Shown here: positions 49,901-58,306 of the stretch, piece after piece
How positions within the stretch are numbered: the stretch's first letter is position 1
Layout: each line of letters starts with the position of its first letter
Assembly: GCA_036389275.1 (NCBI GenBank)
Contig: DASVQE010000066.1
Location: 1-64,000 of the forward strand
Reading direction: 5' to 3'
DNA length: 64,000 nucleotides
Origin: QHVT01 sp036389275
Lineage (GTDB): Bacteria; Acidobacteriota; Thermoanaerobaculia; Gp7-AA8
The notes under the pieces: model-generated
Told to the model about the DNA's origin: nothing
Seen by the model: the letters and a program-made list of their open reading frames with translations, nothing else
Database searches by the model: none
Made by a program: the position numbers and the translations under genes

Positions 49901-51776
49901 TCGTCCGGCCATCCACGACGATCGTCGCGGCCTCGGGCAACCCATCGAACGTTCCCGAAATCGGATCGGTGCCGTCGTTGTCGATCACCACGACCTTCGC
50001 GCCGGCCGGCACCGGATAGCCGATCAGCGACACGCGGAGCTCGCCGGCGACCGACACGCTGCCCGTCACGCGCAGGTGGTCGGAGCGGAAGTCGAGCGCG
50101 TCGATGTCGAAGTCGAGATTCGTGATGGCGAGCGACTTCGTTTGCAGAGTCGCACCGGAATGCTCGCCGCCGACCGTGAGCTGCGCCGCGACGCCGTTGA
50201 CGGCGACGATCTGCACCGCACCGACCGTGCCGCTTCCCGACAGCGCGCCGGTGAAGCTGGCGTTCGGCATGTCGACGTCCTCGACGACGTACGCACCGCC
50301 CGTCACCGGCCCGCTGAACGTGCTTCCGCGGTCGAACGAAACGGTCGAGCCTTGCGCGGCGATCGAGCCGGAGCCGGAGACCAGACCGAGATCGACGGCG
50401 GCGGCGCTGGTGGTGAGCGCCTGACCGTTCACGTCGAGGGCTCTGAACGCCACGCTGCCGCTGAGCGCGATCGGCGCACCGAGCTTCGATTCCGAGAGAA
50501 ACGCAAACGCGCCGGGCGCGACGGTAACGTTCCCTTCGAGCGTGAGCGTGTACGGCCAGTTGTAACTGGATCTTCCTGCGACGCTGTAGGTCGCGCCGAA
50601 CGTGAGCGCGCCGACGCGGAGCGACCGATCAAACGGGAGCGCGATATTCGTCACCGTTGCATCGGCGGGAAAGATCAGCGGCTCACCGTCGACGGGAACC
50701 GCGGCCGGCGCCCAATTCTTTGCGTCCGACCATTCGTCGGAGCGGCTGCCGGTCCACGTGCGCGTCGACGGATACGGCTCCGACGCGGTGAGGACGACGT
50801 CGTTGCCGTCGCCGCCGCGATAGGTGATGCGGAACGCTCGCTGGCCGCACATCACCTGCGCGCCTTCCGGATAGCCGGCGAACGTTCCGTTCACCGGATC
50901 GCTGCCGTCGTTGTCGATGATCGTGAAGCTCTCGCCGATGGCCGGCGCATTCGCGCCGCCGGCGAGGAAGAGTGCGAGCTCTCCGCCGAGCGAGACGCTG
51001 CCGGTCACTTGCACCTGGTCCGATGCAGCGCCGCCGGCGAGATCGACGATGAAGGATCCGTACACCAGCGACAGCGCGTGCGTGTGCAGCGTCCCGACGG
51101 CAGTGCTGCTCCAGCAGCACGCGCCGGTGGCGCGGCCGGGCGTGAGTTGCGGCGAGCTGTTATGGGTGATCGTCACGTCGCCGACGGAGCCGTCGCCCGC
51201 GAGCGATCCCTGCACCGACGCGCTCGAGAGATCGCCGGTGACCTCGAAGAAGCCATCCGTGATCAGTCCGGAGAACGTGCCGCCGCCGGGAAATCTGGCC
51301 GAGCTGTTGCGCGCGGCGATCGTGCCCGTTCCGCTGAGCGTCCCGGCGAATGTCTGCGTCTCGCCGCCGAGCGTGAGCGTCTTGCCGTTCACGTTGACGT
51401 CGGCGTTGAAGAGGATCGGCCCCTCGACGCGCACTTCGAGTGCGCCGATCGTGATCGGCACGTCGAACGTAACGCCACTCAAGTCGACAGTGACGAGGTT
51501 CGTGAACGTCATCGCGTTCCCGCCGATCGTGTACGCACCCAGAATGAGCATCTGGCCCACCGCCGTGCCGGCCGGCAGGTCGAACGTCACCGTCTTCGGC
51601 GACGCCGCCGGGAAGGTGATCGCATCGGCCGGCGCGGGAACGGTGGCCGGACTCCAGTTGCCCGCCTCCGACCACTTGTCGTTGACCGTGCCGCGCCACG
51701 AGTGCGCGACGCCTCCGAACGACGGAACGGCGAGGCACACGGCAACGGCACACACGACGAGTGTTCTGAGGCGCAC
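46926..51776 (-). CDS. secreted W-S-x3-N-W repeat / Ig / Calx-beta / hydrolase-fold protein, copy A
   Basis: 1,616 residues from a GTG preceded by CCAGGAGAATCC. Signal peptide 1-22. Three beta-rich repeats of about 310 residues begin with W-S-x3-N-W (35-41, 349-355, 659-665) and end in GGDGND (321-, 632-, 945-); the first and third carry a Cys pair (220-221, 848-849). Three Ig-like domains follow (about 958-1048, 1052-1143, 1148-1232), then a Calx-beta domain (1236-1343, VSEGDSGTK). The C-terminal domain (1346-1605) has the BD-FAE/acetyl-esterase fold signature: AQLDDLRTAIRWLRGNGAQW, GSSAG with Ser1452 and acid D1552 (HGANDCVVP). The oxyanion HGGG motif reads WIPGTTSYD and the catalytic His site reads AAAPSTW, so hydrolase activity is doubtful. 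It ends in a basic tail KRRSVRK. Paralogue of the gene immediately upstream, 78 bp away. Confidence 0.88.
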   Translation of the reverse strand: MRLRTLVVCAVAVCLAVPSFGGVAHSWRGTVNDKWSEAGNWSPATVPAPADAITFPAASPKTVTFDLPAGTAVGQMLILGAYTIGGNAMTFTNLVTVDLSGVTFDVPITIGALEVRVEGPILFNADVNVNGKTLTLGGETQTFAGTLSGTGTIAARNSSARFPGGGTFSGLITDGFFEVTGDLSSASVQGSLAGDGSVGDVTITHNSSPQLTPGRATGACCWSSTAVGTLHTHALSLVYGSFIVDLAGGAASDQVQVTGSVSLGGELALFLAGGANAPAIGESFTIIDNDGSDPVNGTFAGYPEGAQVMCGQRAFRITYRGGDGNDVVLTASEPYPSTRTWTGSRSDEWSDAKNWAPAAVPVDGEPLIFPADATVTNIALPFDRSLRVGALTFGATYSVAGRSSYNWPYTLTLEGNVTVAPGAFAFLSESKLGAPIALSGSVAFRALDVNGQALTTSAAAVDLGLVSGSGSIAAQGSTVSFDRGSTFSGPVTGGAYVVEDVDMPNASFTGALSGSGTVGAVQIVAVNGVAAQLTVGGEHSGATLQTKSLAITNLDFDIDALDFRSDHLRVTGSVSVAGELRVSLIGYPVPAGAKVVVIDNDGTDPISGTFDGLPEAATIVVDGRTMYLSYRGGDGNDLTLEMALNPGKKTWLGTVNGLWSEPGNWSPAVVPAAGESLLFPANGAHLSMTNDLPAGRTYAALDFRASYTLSGNAIALAGDLSLLDYASEFTCNADLALAGAAHLSAASTKTVWNGAIDTGAYTLTIEPYNATVAGALRGSGTIVVGGETTPLAISSSGTFSGTIRGVVELDGALPNAQFEGGLSGNGTAGAVTIAGASRLLSPGALNACCGDAKMIGLLSTGPLSLATTMMVDLRSATSDAVQVTGSVTLGGTLAVFVTGTAPVPGQQFAIVRNDGTDAVQGTFAGLGEGALILAPPSSLRISYHGGDGNDVVLTVLGNTTTSLASSAAATRPGEPVTFTASVSANGSTPEGTVAFSVDGTVMKNVQLAGGAAAFTYAPTEPGTHNVEAAYGGTTAFGPSTAAVVHEVLRGSTTTSLAMQNATLAYGDPISISIAVQAIAPATGTAGGAVTVRASNVSIGNAALSSGEATLRLRALDAGSYDLVASYAGDTRFEPSVSAAATLTVLKARTITTAALSGGTLAISVSAENLPPVPPAGVVTISENDSVLARTTIVGSDTIALPALTSGAHQLVVAFGGSNNFEPSSTNVTVTITQPELSVRDLTVSEGDSGTKSAAVRVELSAPASESVTVTYTTRDGSAAHGSDFDAASGTLTFAPGQTNAQIAVTIRGDAIIEGDETFSIDLSAPAGAALRRASGTVTILNDDLAYRAILDLAYSTAPPLTLDLYVPSEGSGPFPLIVWIPGTTSYDPSDRATPALRETSRGYAVAVARYRTPAAARFPAQLDDLRTAIRWLRGNGAQWKLETTRLVVWGSSAGAHLAALLGTTNGATKSAGVITADVQGVIAFGAASDLLALQSDAASAGCATDFNAASSPQSTLIGCAITTCTDRASDASPITHIDRADAPFLLVHGANDCVVPAAQSTRLYAALRAAGVSATIQTLAAAAPSTWNAADTAAKVDAFLDTQSAEPGGKRRSVRK

Positions 51777-51793
51777 GGATTCTCCTGGAGGCT

Positions 51794-51818
51794 GCGGACC
51801 GCTGCAAATAATACTACG
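51794..51818 (-). promoter_or_regulatory. shared upstream element, copy A, with -10 box
   Basis: On the minus strand CGTAGTA-10 nt-CGGTCCGC, containing TATTAT (51813-51808) as a -10 box, 17 nt before the GTG at 51776. The same flanks occur upstream of the paralogue at 56717, so the element was duplicated with the gene or is conserved by function. Confidence 0.5.
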
Positions 51819-51854
51819 AATCGCAAGAGCGCGCCGGCGCGGCGCCGCCCGGTG

Positions 51855-54800
51855 CTACTGCCGGACGGATCGCCGCTTGCTGCCGCTGGTGAGCTGCGCG
51901 TCGAGGAACGGGTCGACGAGCGCCGCGGTGGCGGCCTCGTTCCACGTCCCGGGCGCGCCGGCGGTGAGCGTGCGCAGTGTCGCGCTCACTCCGGCCGAGC
52001 GGAGCGCGTCGTAGAGCCGCCGGCTTTGTCCCGGAGGAATGAGGCAGTCGGCGCCGCCGTGGATCAGCAGGAACGGCGCGTCGTCGCGCGTCACGAAGTG
52101 CAGCGGGCTGGCCTGCTGCGCGCGGTCGCCGCACGCGAAGATGAGGCAGCCGATCAGTTGCGCCTGCATCGAGCTGTCGTCCTCGTAGCTCCCGGGACAG
52201 TGGTTCTCGAAGGCGTCTTGCTGCAGCGTCATCAGGTCGGTCGCGGCGCCGAAGGCGATCACCGCCTGCACGTCGGCGGTCGCGGTCCCGGCTGCCTTCG
52301 CGGCATCGTTCGTCGTGCCGAGGAGCGCGGCGAGATGTCCGCCGGCGGAGGAGCCCCATGCGGCGATGCGGCGCGTGTCGAGCTGCCACTGCGCGCCGTT
52401 CGCGCGCAGGAAGCGGATGGCGTTGCGGAGATCATCGAGCTGCGCCGGGAAGTGCGCGGTGGTGGCCGGACGATAGCGTGCGATCGCTACCGCGTAGCCG
52501 CGGCTCGTCTCGCGCAGCGCCGGAGTGGTCCGTCCGAGCGCGTCGTAGCCGACGGTGCCGGGGATCCAGACGATCAGCGGGAACGGACCCTTGCCGCCGG
52601 ACGGTACGTAGACATCGAGCGTGAGCGGCGGTGCCTGCGAATAGGGGACGTCGAGGATGGCCCGATACGAGAGATCGTCGTTGAGGATGGTCACGGTGCC
52701 GGCGGCGCGGCGCAGCGTCGCGTTGACCGGCGCGCTCAGCTCGAGCGCGAACGTCTCGTCCTCCTCGAGCGCGGCGTCGCCGTGGATCGTCAGCGCGATC
52801 TCGGCGCTGGTCTGTCCCGGCGCGAAGGTGAGCGTGCCGCTGGCGGCGTCGTAGTCGCTGCCGTCGCGGGCGCCGCCGTCGCGCGTCGTGTAGCCGACGC
52901 TGACGGAGTCGGCGCTGATCGACGACAGCTCGACGCGTACCTTCGCGGTCGTCGTTCCGCTGTTGCCTTCGCTGACGACGAGGTCGCGCACCGAGATCGC
53001 CGGCTGCGCGATCTCGATCGAGACGCTGCTGCTGCTCGGCTCGAGGTTCTCGTTGCCGAGGTAGGTGGCGTCGAGAACGTGAACGCCGGCGGCGAGCGGA
53101 ACGAGCGGGACGAGCCCATAGCCGGCAATCTCCGCCTGTCCGACCACGACGTCGCGCTCGCGGAGCACCACGATGCCGGTCACCGTCACCGACGGCTGCC
53201 GGTCGGCGACGACGTTGACGCGCACGCCGCCTTCGGCCGGCGCCGCGGCGATGACCGTGGCCGCCTTGGTGATCGTCAGCGAGGCCGCGTTGCTCGTGCT
53301 CGGCTCGAACGAGACGTCGCCGCCGTACGACACGGCGACGGCGTGCGTGCCGGCGCCGAGCGCGAGCGCCGGCAGCGAGGCGGCGCCGTTCGACAGCGCG
53401 ACCGTCGCCACCGCGGTGCCGTTGTCGAGCACCGTCACCTTGCCGCGCGGCGTGCCGGCCGCCGGCGCCACCGCCTGCACGCTCGCCGTCAGGACGGTGG
53501 TGTTGCCGTAGACGAGCGCCGCGTCGCCGAGGGTGAGGCTGCTCGCCGTCTCGCCGCGCGCGATCGTGTGCGACAGCGCGGCGCTGCTCGGCGCGAGCAA
53601 CTCCGCTCCTTCGTACGATACGGCGATGTTGTGCGTGCCCGGCGCGCTGCCGGCCCAGGTGAGCGACGCCGAGCCGTTCACGAGCGGCACCGACTGCAGC
53701 ACGCTGCCGTTGTCGCTGAAGGTGACGCTGCCCGACGGCACCGTCGCCTGCCCGGTGACGGTGGCGGTGAACGTCACCGTCTCGCCGGCGCGCGTCGAAG
53801 CCGCGCTCTGCGTCAACTGCGTCGTGGTCGGGTCGATGACCAGCAGCACGACGTCGTTGCCGTCGCCGCCGCGATAGGTGATGCGCAGATAGCCGCTGCC
53901 GGCGCTGACGAACGCTCCTTCAGGCGCGCCGGTGAAGGTCCCTTGCACCGCATCGTTGCCATCGTTGTCGACGATCGTGAACTGCTCGCCCGGCAACGGC
54001 GCGGTGCCGGCGAGCTGCAGCGCGAGAGCGCCGGCGAGCGTGACGCTGCCGGTGACTTCGACGCGGTCGGCCGCGCCGGAGCGGAGGTCGATGGCGGTGG
54101 TCGTGCCGGTCGCGAGCGAGCCGGTGTGCAACGTGCCGATCATCTTCGCGTCGCCGCAGCAGGCGCTCGCCACTCCCGGCGCGAGCGTCGCCGGCGCGGC
54201 GGCGGTGCCGCCTTCGATGCTCACGCTGCCCGCCGTTCCCGATCCGCTCAGACTGCCGCGGATGCGCGCGTCCGGCAGCGAGCCGGTGAGCTCCACGCGT
54301 CCGCCGATGGTGCCGGAGAACGAACCGTCGGCGGCGATCGCGAGCGGTCTGCCGATTTCGTCGAGCAGGAGGTTGCCGGAGCCGCGCAGCGGACCGGCTA
54401 GCGTCGCGCGCGGCATGATGGTGAAGGTGTACGCGCCGCCGTCGATCGCGCCGCCCCACGTGGTCTGCGTCGACGCCGCGCCGAGGCGCAGCGGTGCGGC
54501 GAGCGTGATGTCGGCGTTGCAGGTGAACGTCGAGACGCCGGCCGCGAAGGTGACGTCGCCGGAGAGAGAGATGGCGTTGCCTTGCAGTGTGTAGTCGCCG
54601 AGGAGCTCCATCGAGGCGATGCGCGTCCCGGCTGCGAGATCGTTCGTCATCGACGTGTGCGCGGCGCCGGCCGGAAAGACCAGCGCGTCGCCCGCGACGG
54701 GTGCGATCGGCGGCAACCAGTTGCGCGTCTCCGACCAGAGTCCGTTCGCCGCGCCGGTCCACGCTTTCTTGCCGGGATACGGCGGCACGAACAGCACGAT

Positions 54801-56717
54801 GTCATTGCCGTCGCCGCCGCGATAGCTCAGGTAGGTCGTCTTGCCGCCCAGCATGATCTCCGCACCCTCGGGCAGTCCATCGAACGTGCCGGAGACGGGA
54901 TCGGTGCCGTCGTTCGCGATCAGCGTGAAGACGGTTCCGTCGACTGGCGCGCTGTACTTGCTGCGGAGGTGCAGCGGGCCGCTGATCGTCACGCTGCCCG
55001 TCACCTCGATGCGGTCGGCGTAGGCCGGGTATCCGTCGAGGTCGAGCGAAACGTCCTCGGCCCAGAGTGAGCGTGTGCTCAGCGTCGCCTCGAACGGGCC
55101 GTCCGGAGCGATGGTCGCGGCGACGCCCGGGCTGCTGACGATGTGCACCTCGCCGATCGTTCCATGGCCGCGCAGTGCGCCGGTGACGTTCGCGCCCGGC
55201 AGGTTGCCGCCGAGAGTGACATCGCCGCCGGAGATCGTCCCGTTGAACGCGCCGGAGCGCAGCGTCATCGACGCTCCGTTCGCGGCGATCGAACCGCTGC
55301 CGTCGAGCACCTCCATGCTGATGTTCGACGACGGGTCGAGCGTGAGCGTCTTCCCGTTCATGTCGACGGCGCCGAGCGACATCTCACCGCGGAAGTTGAT
55401 CGCCGCGCCGAGCTTCAGCCGCACGCCCGACGACCAGATCTCGCCCGGCGCCACCGCGACGTTGCCGTTCAGCGTCAGGCCGACAGGGTCGTAGGCGTAG
55501 CCATCCAAAAAGAGGTAAGTGCCGCCGAACGTCAGCGCGCCGACCGTCGTCGGTGTCGACGCATTTGGCACGTAGTCGACGAACTGATTGCTCACGCTGT
55601 CGGGAAAGTTCAGCGGCTCGCCATCGTACGGCACCGCCGCGGGCGTCCAGTTCCCTTTGTCGGACCACTCGAATCCGTGCGCGCCCGTCCACGTCTTGAT
55701 GGCCGGCACCGGTTCCGACGCCGTGAGCACGACGTCGTTTCCGTCGCCGCCGCGATAGCTGATGCGGAATGCGAAGCGGCCGGCCATGACCTGCGCGTCC
55801 TCCGGGAAATCGTTGAACGTGCCGCTGACCGGATCGGTGCCGTCGTTGTCGATGATGACGAACGTCTCGCCGATCGACGGGACATGCGCGTCGGCCATCG
55901 AAGTCTGGAGAATCCCTGCGAGAGTCACCGTGCCGGTGACCTGCACCACGTCGGATGCGCCGGCGCCGAGATCGACGTCGAAGTACGACGGACCCCCGGA
56001 CCCCGGAGCCATCTTCAGCGAGCGCGTGTGCAGCGTTCCGATGCTCGGTGCGTAGGGACAGCAGGTTCTGGCGCCCGGCGCGAGCGTTGCGCCGTTCGGG
56101 ATGGTGACGGTGAGATCGCCGACCGATCCGTTGCCGATGAGCGCGCCCTGCATCGTGGCGTCGGAGAGGTCGCCGTCGACTTCGATGTGGCCGTCGCGGA
56201 CCGTGCCGGAAAACGTACCGCCGCCGAGGAACGCCACGGGCAACTGCCGCGCGTCGATCACGCCGCTGCCGTTGACCGCGCCGGCGAACGTGTGGCCGCC
56301 GCTGCGTAACGTGAGCGTCTTCCCGTTCACGTCGAACGCGCCGTCGAAGCGGACCTGGAGATACATTTCGATCGATTCGCCGAGCGTGATCGGCGTTTCG
56401 AACGTGACCGTGTCGGTGTAGGGATAGCCGCCGGACATGTACAGGCCGTGCACGAGCGTCAGCGCGTTTCCGCTGATCGTGTACGACGCGGAGAAATTGA
56501 GCGTGCCGACCGCGGTACCGGCCGGCGCATCGAACGTCACGCTCTTCGTCACCGCATTCTTCGGAAAGAACAGCGACTCGGTCGCAGTCGGCACGCCCGC
56601 CGGCGACCAGTTACCCGGGTCCGACCAACTGCTGCTGACTGCACCGGTCCATGTGCGCGCCATCGCCGGCAGCGAAATGACCGCAAAAAAAGCGAAGGCG
56701 AGGGCTCTCAGGCGCAC
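51855..56717 (-). CDS. secreted W-S-x3-N-W repeat / Ig / Calx-beta / hydrolase-fold protein, copy B
   Basis: 1,620 residues from GTG at 56717, preceded by CGGGAGAT. It has the same architecture as copy A: signal peptide 1-20, W-S-x3-N-W at 31-37, 351-357 and 661-667, Cys pairs at 219-220 and 853-854, Ig-like domains about 963-1237, Calx-beta about 1241-1348 (VSEGNSGTT), and hydrolase fold 1350-1607 with GSSAG (Ser1457) and D1557 (HGGADCLIP). It shares the same two losses: WIPGTVGYD in place of an HGGG motif and TAGAPGTW in place of the GxGH segment. It ends in KRRSVRQ. The two copies differ throughout but align without large gaps, so the duplication is old and both are kept intact. Surface display or secretion is inferred from the signal peptide. 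A binding or scaffolding role for the C-terminal domain is as likely as esterase activity. Confidence 0.88.
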   Translation of the reverse strand: MRLRALAFAFFAVISLPAMARTWTGAVSSSWSDPGNWSPAGVPTATESLFFPKNAVTKSVTFDAPAGTAVGTLNFSASYTISGNALTLVHGLYMSGGYPYTDTVTFETPITLGESIEMYLQVRFDGAFDVNGKTLTLRSGGHTFAGAVNGSGVIDARQLPVAFLGGGTFSGTVRDGHIEVDGDLSDATMQGALIGNGSVGDLTVTIPNGATLAPGARTCCPYAPSIGTLHTRSLKMAPGSGGPSYFDVDLGAGASDVVQVTGTVTLAGILQTSMADAHVPSIGETFVIIDNDGTDPVSGTFNDFPEDAQVMAGRFAFRISYRGGDGNDVVLTASEPVPAIKTWTGAHGFEWSDKGNWTPAAVPYDGEPLNFPDSVSNQFVDYVPNASTPTTVGALTFGGTYLFLDGYAYDPVGLTLNGNVAVAPGEIWSSGVRLKLGAAINFRGEMSLGAVDMNGKTLTLDPSSNISMEVLDGSGSIAANGASMTLRSGAFNGTISGGDVTLGGNLPGANVTGALRGHGTIGEVHIVSSPGVAATIAPDGPFEATLSTRSLWAEDVSLDLDGYPAYADRIEVTGSVTISGPLHLRSKYSAPVDGTVFTLIANDGTDPVSGTFDGLPEGAEIMLGGKTTYLSYRGGDGNDIVLFVPPYPGKKAWTGAANGLWSETRNWLPPIAPVAGDALVFPAGAAHTSMTNDLAAGTRIASMELLGDYTLQGNAISLSGDVTFAAGVSTFTCNADITLAAPLRLGAASTQTTWGGAIDGGAYTFTIMPRATLAGPLRGSGNLLLDEIGRPLAIAADGSFSGTIGGRVELTGSLPDARIRGSLSGSGTAGSVSIEGGTAAAPATLAPGVASACCGDAKMIGTLHTGSLATGTTTAIDLRSGAADRVEVTGSVTLAGALALQLAGTAPLPGEQFTIVDNDGNDAVQGTFTGAPEGAFVSAGSGYLRITYRGGDGNDVVLLVIDPTTTQLTQSAASTRAGETVTFTATVTGQATVPSGSVTFSDNGSVLQSVPLVNGSASLTWAGSAPGTHNIAVSYEGAELLAPSSAALSHTIARGETASSLTLGDAALVYGNTTVLTASVQAVAPAAGTPRGKVTVLDNGTAVATVALSNGAASLPALALGAGTHAVAVSYGGDVSFEPSTSNAASLTITKAATVIAAAPAEGGVRVNVVADRQPSVTVTGIVVLRERDVVVGQAEIAGYGLVPLVPLAAGVHVLDATYLGNENLEPSSSSVSIEIAQPAISVRDLVVSEGNSGTTTAKVRVELSSISADSVSVGYTTRDGGARDGSDYDAASGTLTFAPGQTSAEIALTIHGDAALEEDETFALELSAPVNATLRRAAGTVTILNDDLSYRAILDVPYSQAPPLTLDVYVPSGGKGPFPLIVWIPGTVGYDALGRTTPALRETSRGYAVAIARYRPATTAHFPAQLDDLRNAIRFLRANGAQWQLDTRRIAAWGSSAGGHLAALLGTTNDAAKAAGTATADVQAVIAFGAATDLMTLQQDAFENHCPGSYEDDSSMQAQLIGCLIFACGDRAQQASPLHFVTRDDAPFLLIHGGADCLIPPGQSRRLYDALRSAGVSATLRTLTAGAPGTWNEAATAALVDPFLDAQLTSGSKRRSVRQ

Positions 56718-56749
56718 AGGGATCTCCCGGATGGATGGACGGAATGACG

Positions 56750-56773
56750 GCGGACCGCAGGTATGGTACTACG
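56750..56773 (-). promoter_or_regulatory. shared upstream element, copy B, with -10 box
   Basis: CGTAGTA-9 nt-CGGTCCGC on the minus strand, with TACCAT (56768-56763) at the position of TATTAT in copy A. It lies 32 nt before the GTG at 56717 and overlaps the stop codon of the upstream kinase gene. Confidence 0.45.
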
Positions 56774-57737
56774 CGCGTCCGGCGCGCGGCTGTTCCGCGG
56801 CGTGCATGGCCATCATCGCTGCGCCTTCGACCGGCGGATGCTGCGGCGCGATGAGCGTCGCGCCGGGAGCGTCGCGCTGCAGCCGCAGGCGCATCGGCCC
56901 CAGCAGCAGCTCCTCGGCGTGAAAGGCGCCGCCGACATGCGCGACCGGGAACTCGCTGTCGGTCAGGTGCAGCTTGCGCGCGACGGCGAGCACGCACTCG
57001 GCCAGCTCCGAGCCGCCGCGCGAGAGGATCTCGCGCGCCACCTCGTCGCCCGAGCGCGCCGCCTCGATCACCAGCTTGCCGTAGCGGGCGATGTCGTCGG
57101 CGTGCGTCGTCGTCGCGTAGACGAAGCGCGGCAGCTCGTCGGGGCTGCACATGTCGTATTCGTCGCACAGCATGTCCGTCATCCGCGTGGCGAAGCCGCG
57201 GCCGTCATGCGCGCGCACGATCGCGGAGAGGCCTTCCCGCGCGATCCAGAAACCGCTCCCTTCGTCGCCGAGGGTGGGACCCCAGCCGCCGGCGCGCGCC
57301 TCGTCGCCGTGCGTGTTGCGGCCGAAAGCGACCGAGCCGGTGCCGGCGATCACGACCACGCCGGCGCCGAAGCCGATCGCGCCGGTCAGGGCGATGCGCG
57401 CGTCGGTGTCGACGATGAAGTTCCCGCGCGGAAAGAAGATCTTGAGCGAGTCGATCACGCGCTGGCGGTGCGCGGGATGATCGGAGCCGGCGATGCCGCA
57501 GTAGGCGTACTCGACGTTGCGGATGGCGATGCCGGCTTCGACCAGCGCTTTGTTGACGGCGTGCTCGATGTTGCGCGTGGCCACTTCGATCCCGACGCGC
57601 AGGTGATTCGAGCCGCCGGCCAGGCCGCTGCCGTGGATCGCGCCGCTCTCGTCCGTGACGATCGCCGCCGTTTTCGATGCGCCGCCGTCGACGCCGATGA
57701 AGTACCGCACCGCATGGCCGGGCTGAGCAGGAGCCAT
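56769..57737 (-). CDS. BadF/BadG-type ATPase, N-acetylglucosamine kinase-like
   Basis: 322 residues from ATG at 57737; a longer frame (57788) would run into the divergent gene's start. It has the ASKHA fold: phosphate-1 motif DGGASKT (17-23), adenosine/phosphate-2 motif AGTGSVAFGR (131-140), and GGWGPTLGDEGSG (150-162) typical of the NAGK branch, with a C-terminal GGAFHAEELLLGPM segment. ATP-dependent phosphorylation of N-acetylglucosamine or a related amino sugar from cell-wall recycling or chitin breakdown is the expected reaction. The substrate is not proven, as the family also includes glucosamine kinases. It stands upstream of the two hydrolase-fold paralogues in the same direction (51-bp gap), though those have their own promoter-like element. 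Confidence 0.88.
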   Translation of the reverse strand: MAPAQPGHAVRYFIGVDGGASKTAAIVTDESGAIHGSGLAGGSNHLRVGIEVATRNIEHAVNKALVEAGIAIRNVEYAYCGIAGSDHPAHRQRVIDSLKIFFPRGNFIVDTDARIALTGAIGFGAGVVVIAGTGSVAFGRNTHGDEARAGGWGPTLGDEGSGFWIAREGLSAIVRAHDGRGFATRMTDMLCDEYDMCSPDELPRFVYATTTHADDIARYGKLVIEAARSGDEVAREILSRGGSELAECVLAVARKLHLTDSEFPVAHVGGAFHAEELLLGPMRLRLQRDAPGATLIAPQHPPVEGAAMMAMHAAEQPRAGRA

Positions 57738-57786
57738 GCCGGTCCGTGCTTTGCTAATAACTGCAGCTGAAGGAGATCTGTACAAC
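57738..57786. promoter_or_regulatory. divergent intergenic region with AT-rich -10 candidate
   Basis: Only 49 bp separate the divergent starts at 57737 and 57787. TAATAA (57755-57760) is a plausible -10 for the plus gene, and its complement TTATTA for the kinase. AGGAG at 57771-57775 is the plus gene's ribosome binding site, with a long 11-nt spacing. Confidence 0.35.
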
Positions 57787-58272
57787 ATGAATCAGAAGAG
57801 ACCGGTACTGTCGATTGCACTGGTGGCCGTGGCGGCGCTGGCGCTGCTCGCCGCGACATCGTGCAAGACGAGCGGTATGGCCGTGACCTCGCGCGGCCAG
57901 TTCCTCAAGCTCAACATCAATCATCCGAATGACCTGCCCGAGAAGGGCGTGGACAATCTCGACATCGAGATCAGCAACATGGGCGTCAACAACATTCAGG
58001 ACGTCATGCTCGAGGTCGAGCTGCCGTCGCAGTTGCTCGTGCTCGACCAGACCGCCGACCGCGGCATCGACGTGATGCACACGCCCGGCTCGAACCTCTA
58101 CCGCTTCACCTTCGGCAACATCCAGCCGACCGAGCACTCGACGGTGCGCTTCCGCGTGCAGACCGCATTCGGCACCTACCGCGAGACCGGCAGCGTCCGC
58201 GCCACGGCATGGCAGAGCGGCCTCCCCGGCGACAAGCTCGTCGAGACCGCCGTCATCCGGCTCCGCGAATAA
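57787..58272 (+). CDS. lipoprotein with a DUF11-like beta domain
   Basis: 161 residues. Signal peptide with lipobox AATSC (Cys26), preceded by a strongly hydrophobic run (IALVAVAALALLAA). The mature part is one beta-sandwich-like domain (about 35-160) with the pattern of repeat-type DUF11 domains: VDNLDIEISNMGVNNIQDVM, LPSQLLVLDQ, then FTFGNIQPTEHSTVRFRV. Such domains are found in surface proteins and usually have structural roles. Here it stands alone on a lipid anchor. The MNQKRP start was chosen for its signal peptide and the AGGAG upstream; earlier codons would overlap the divergent kinase start. A 12-bp hairpin follows 6 nt after the stop. Confidence 0.82.
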   Translation: MNQKRPVLSIALVAVAALALLAATSCKTSGMAVTSRGQFLKLNINHPNDLPEKGVDNLDIEISNMGVNNIQDVMLEVELPSQLLVLDQTADRGIDVMHTPGSNLYRFTFGNIQPTEHSTVRFRVQTAFGTYRETGSVRATAWQSGLPGDKLVETAVIRLRE

Positions 58273-58278
58273 ACGTGA

Positions 58279-58306
58279 GTGCCGGGTGCGTGTGCGCACC
58301 CGGCAC
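58279..58306 (+). terminator. 12-bp perfect hairpin, probable terminator
   Basis: GTGCCGGGTGCG-TGTG-CGCACCCGGCAC, no mismatch, 6 nt after the lipoprotein stop. No T-tract follows. The remaining 260 bp up to the ankyrin gene (58307-58566) show nothing I can name. Confidence 0.55.

Noticed and set aside
49551..54401. A plus-strand frame of 1,616 codons opposite the two hydrolase-fold twins
   Set aside because: It spans the junction of both genes on the other strand, is low-complexity Arg/Ala/Val/Glu, and has no start signal; an antisense artefact of GC-rich DNA.
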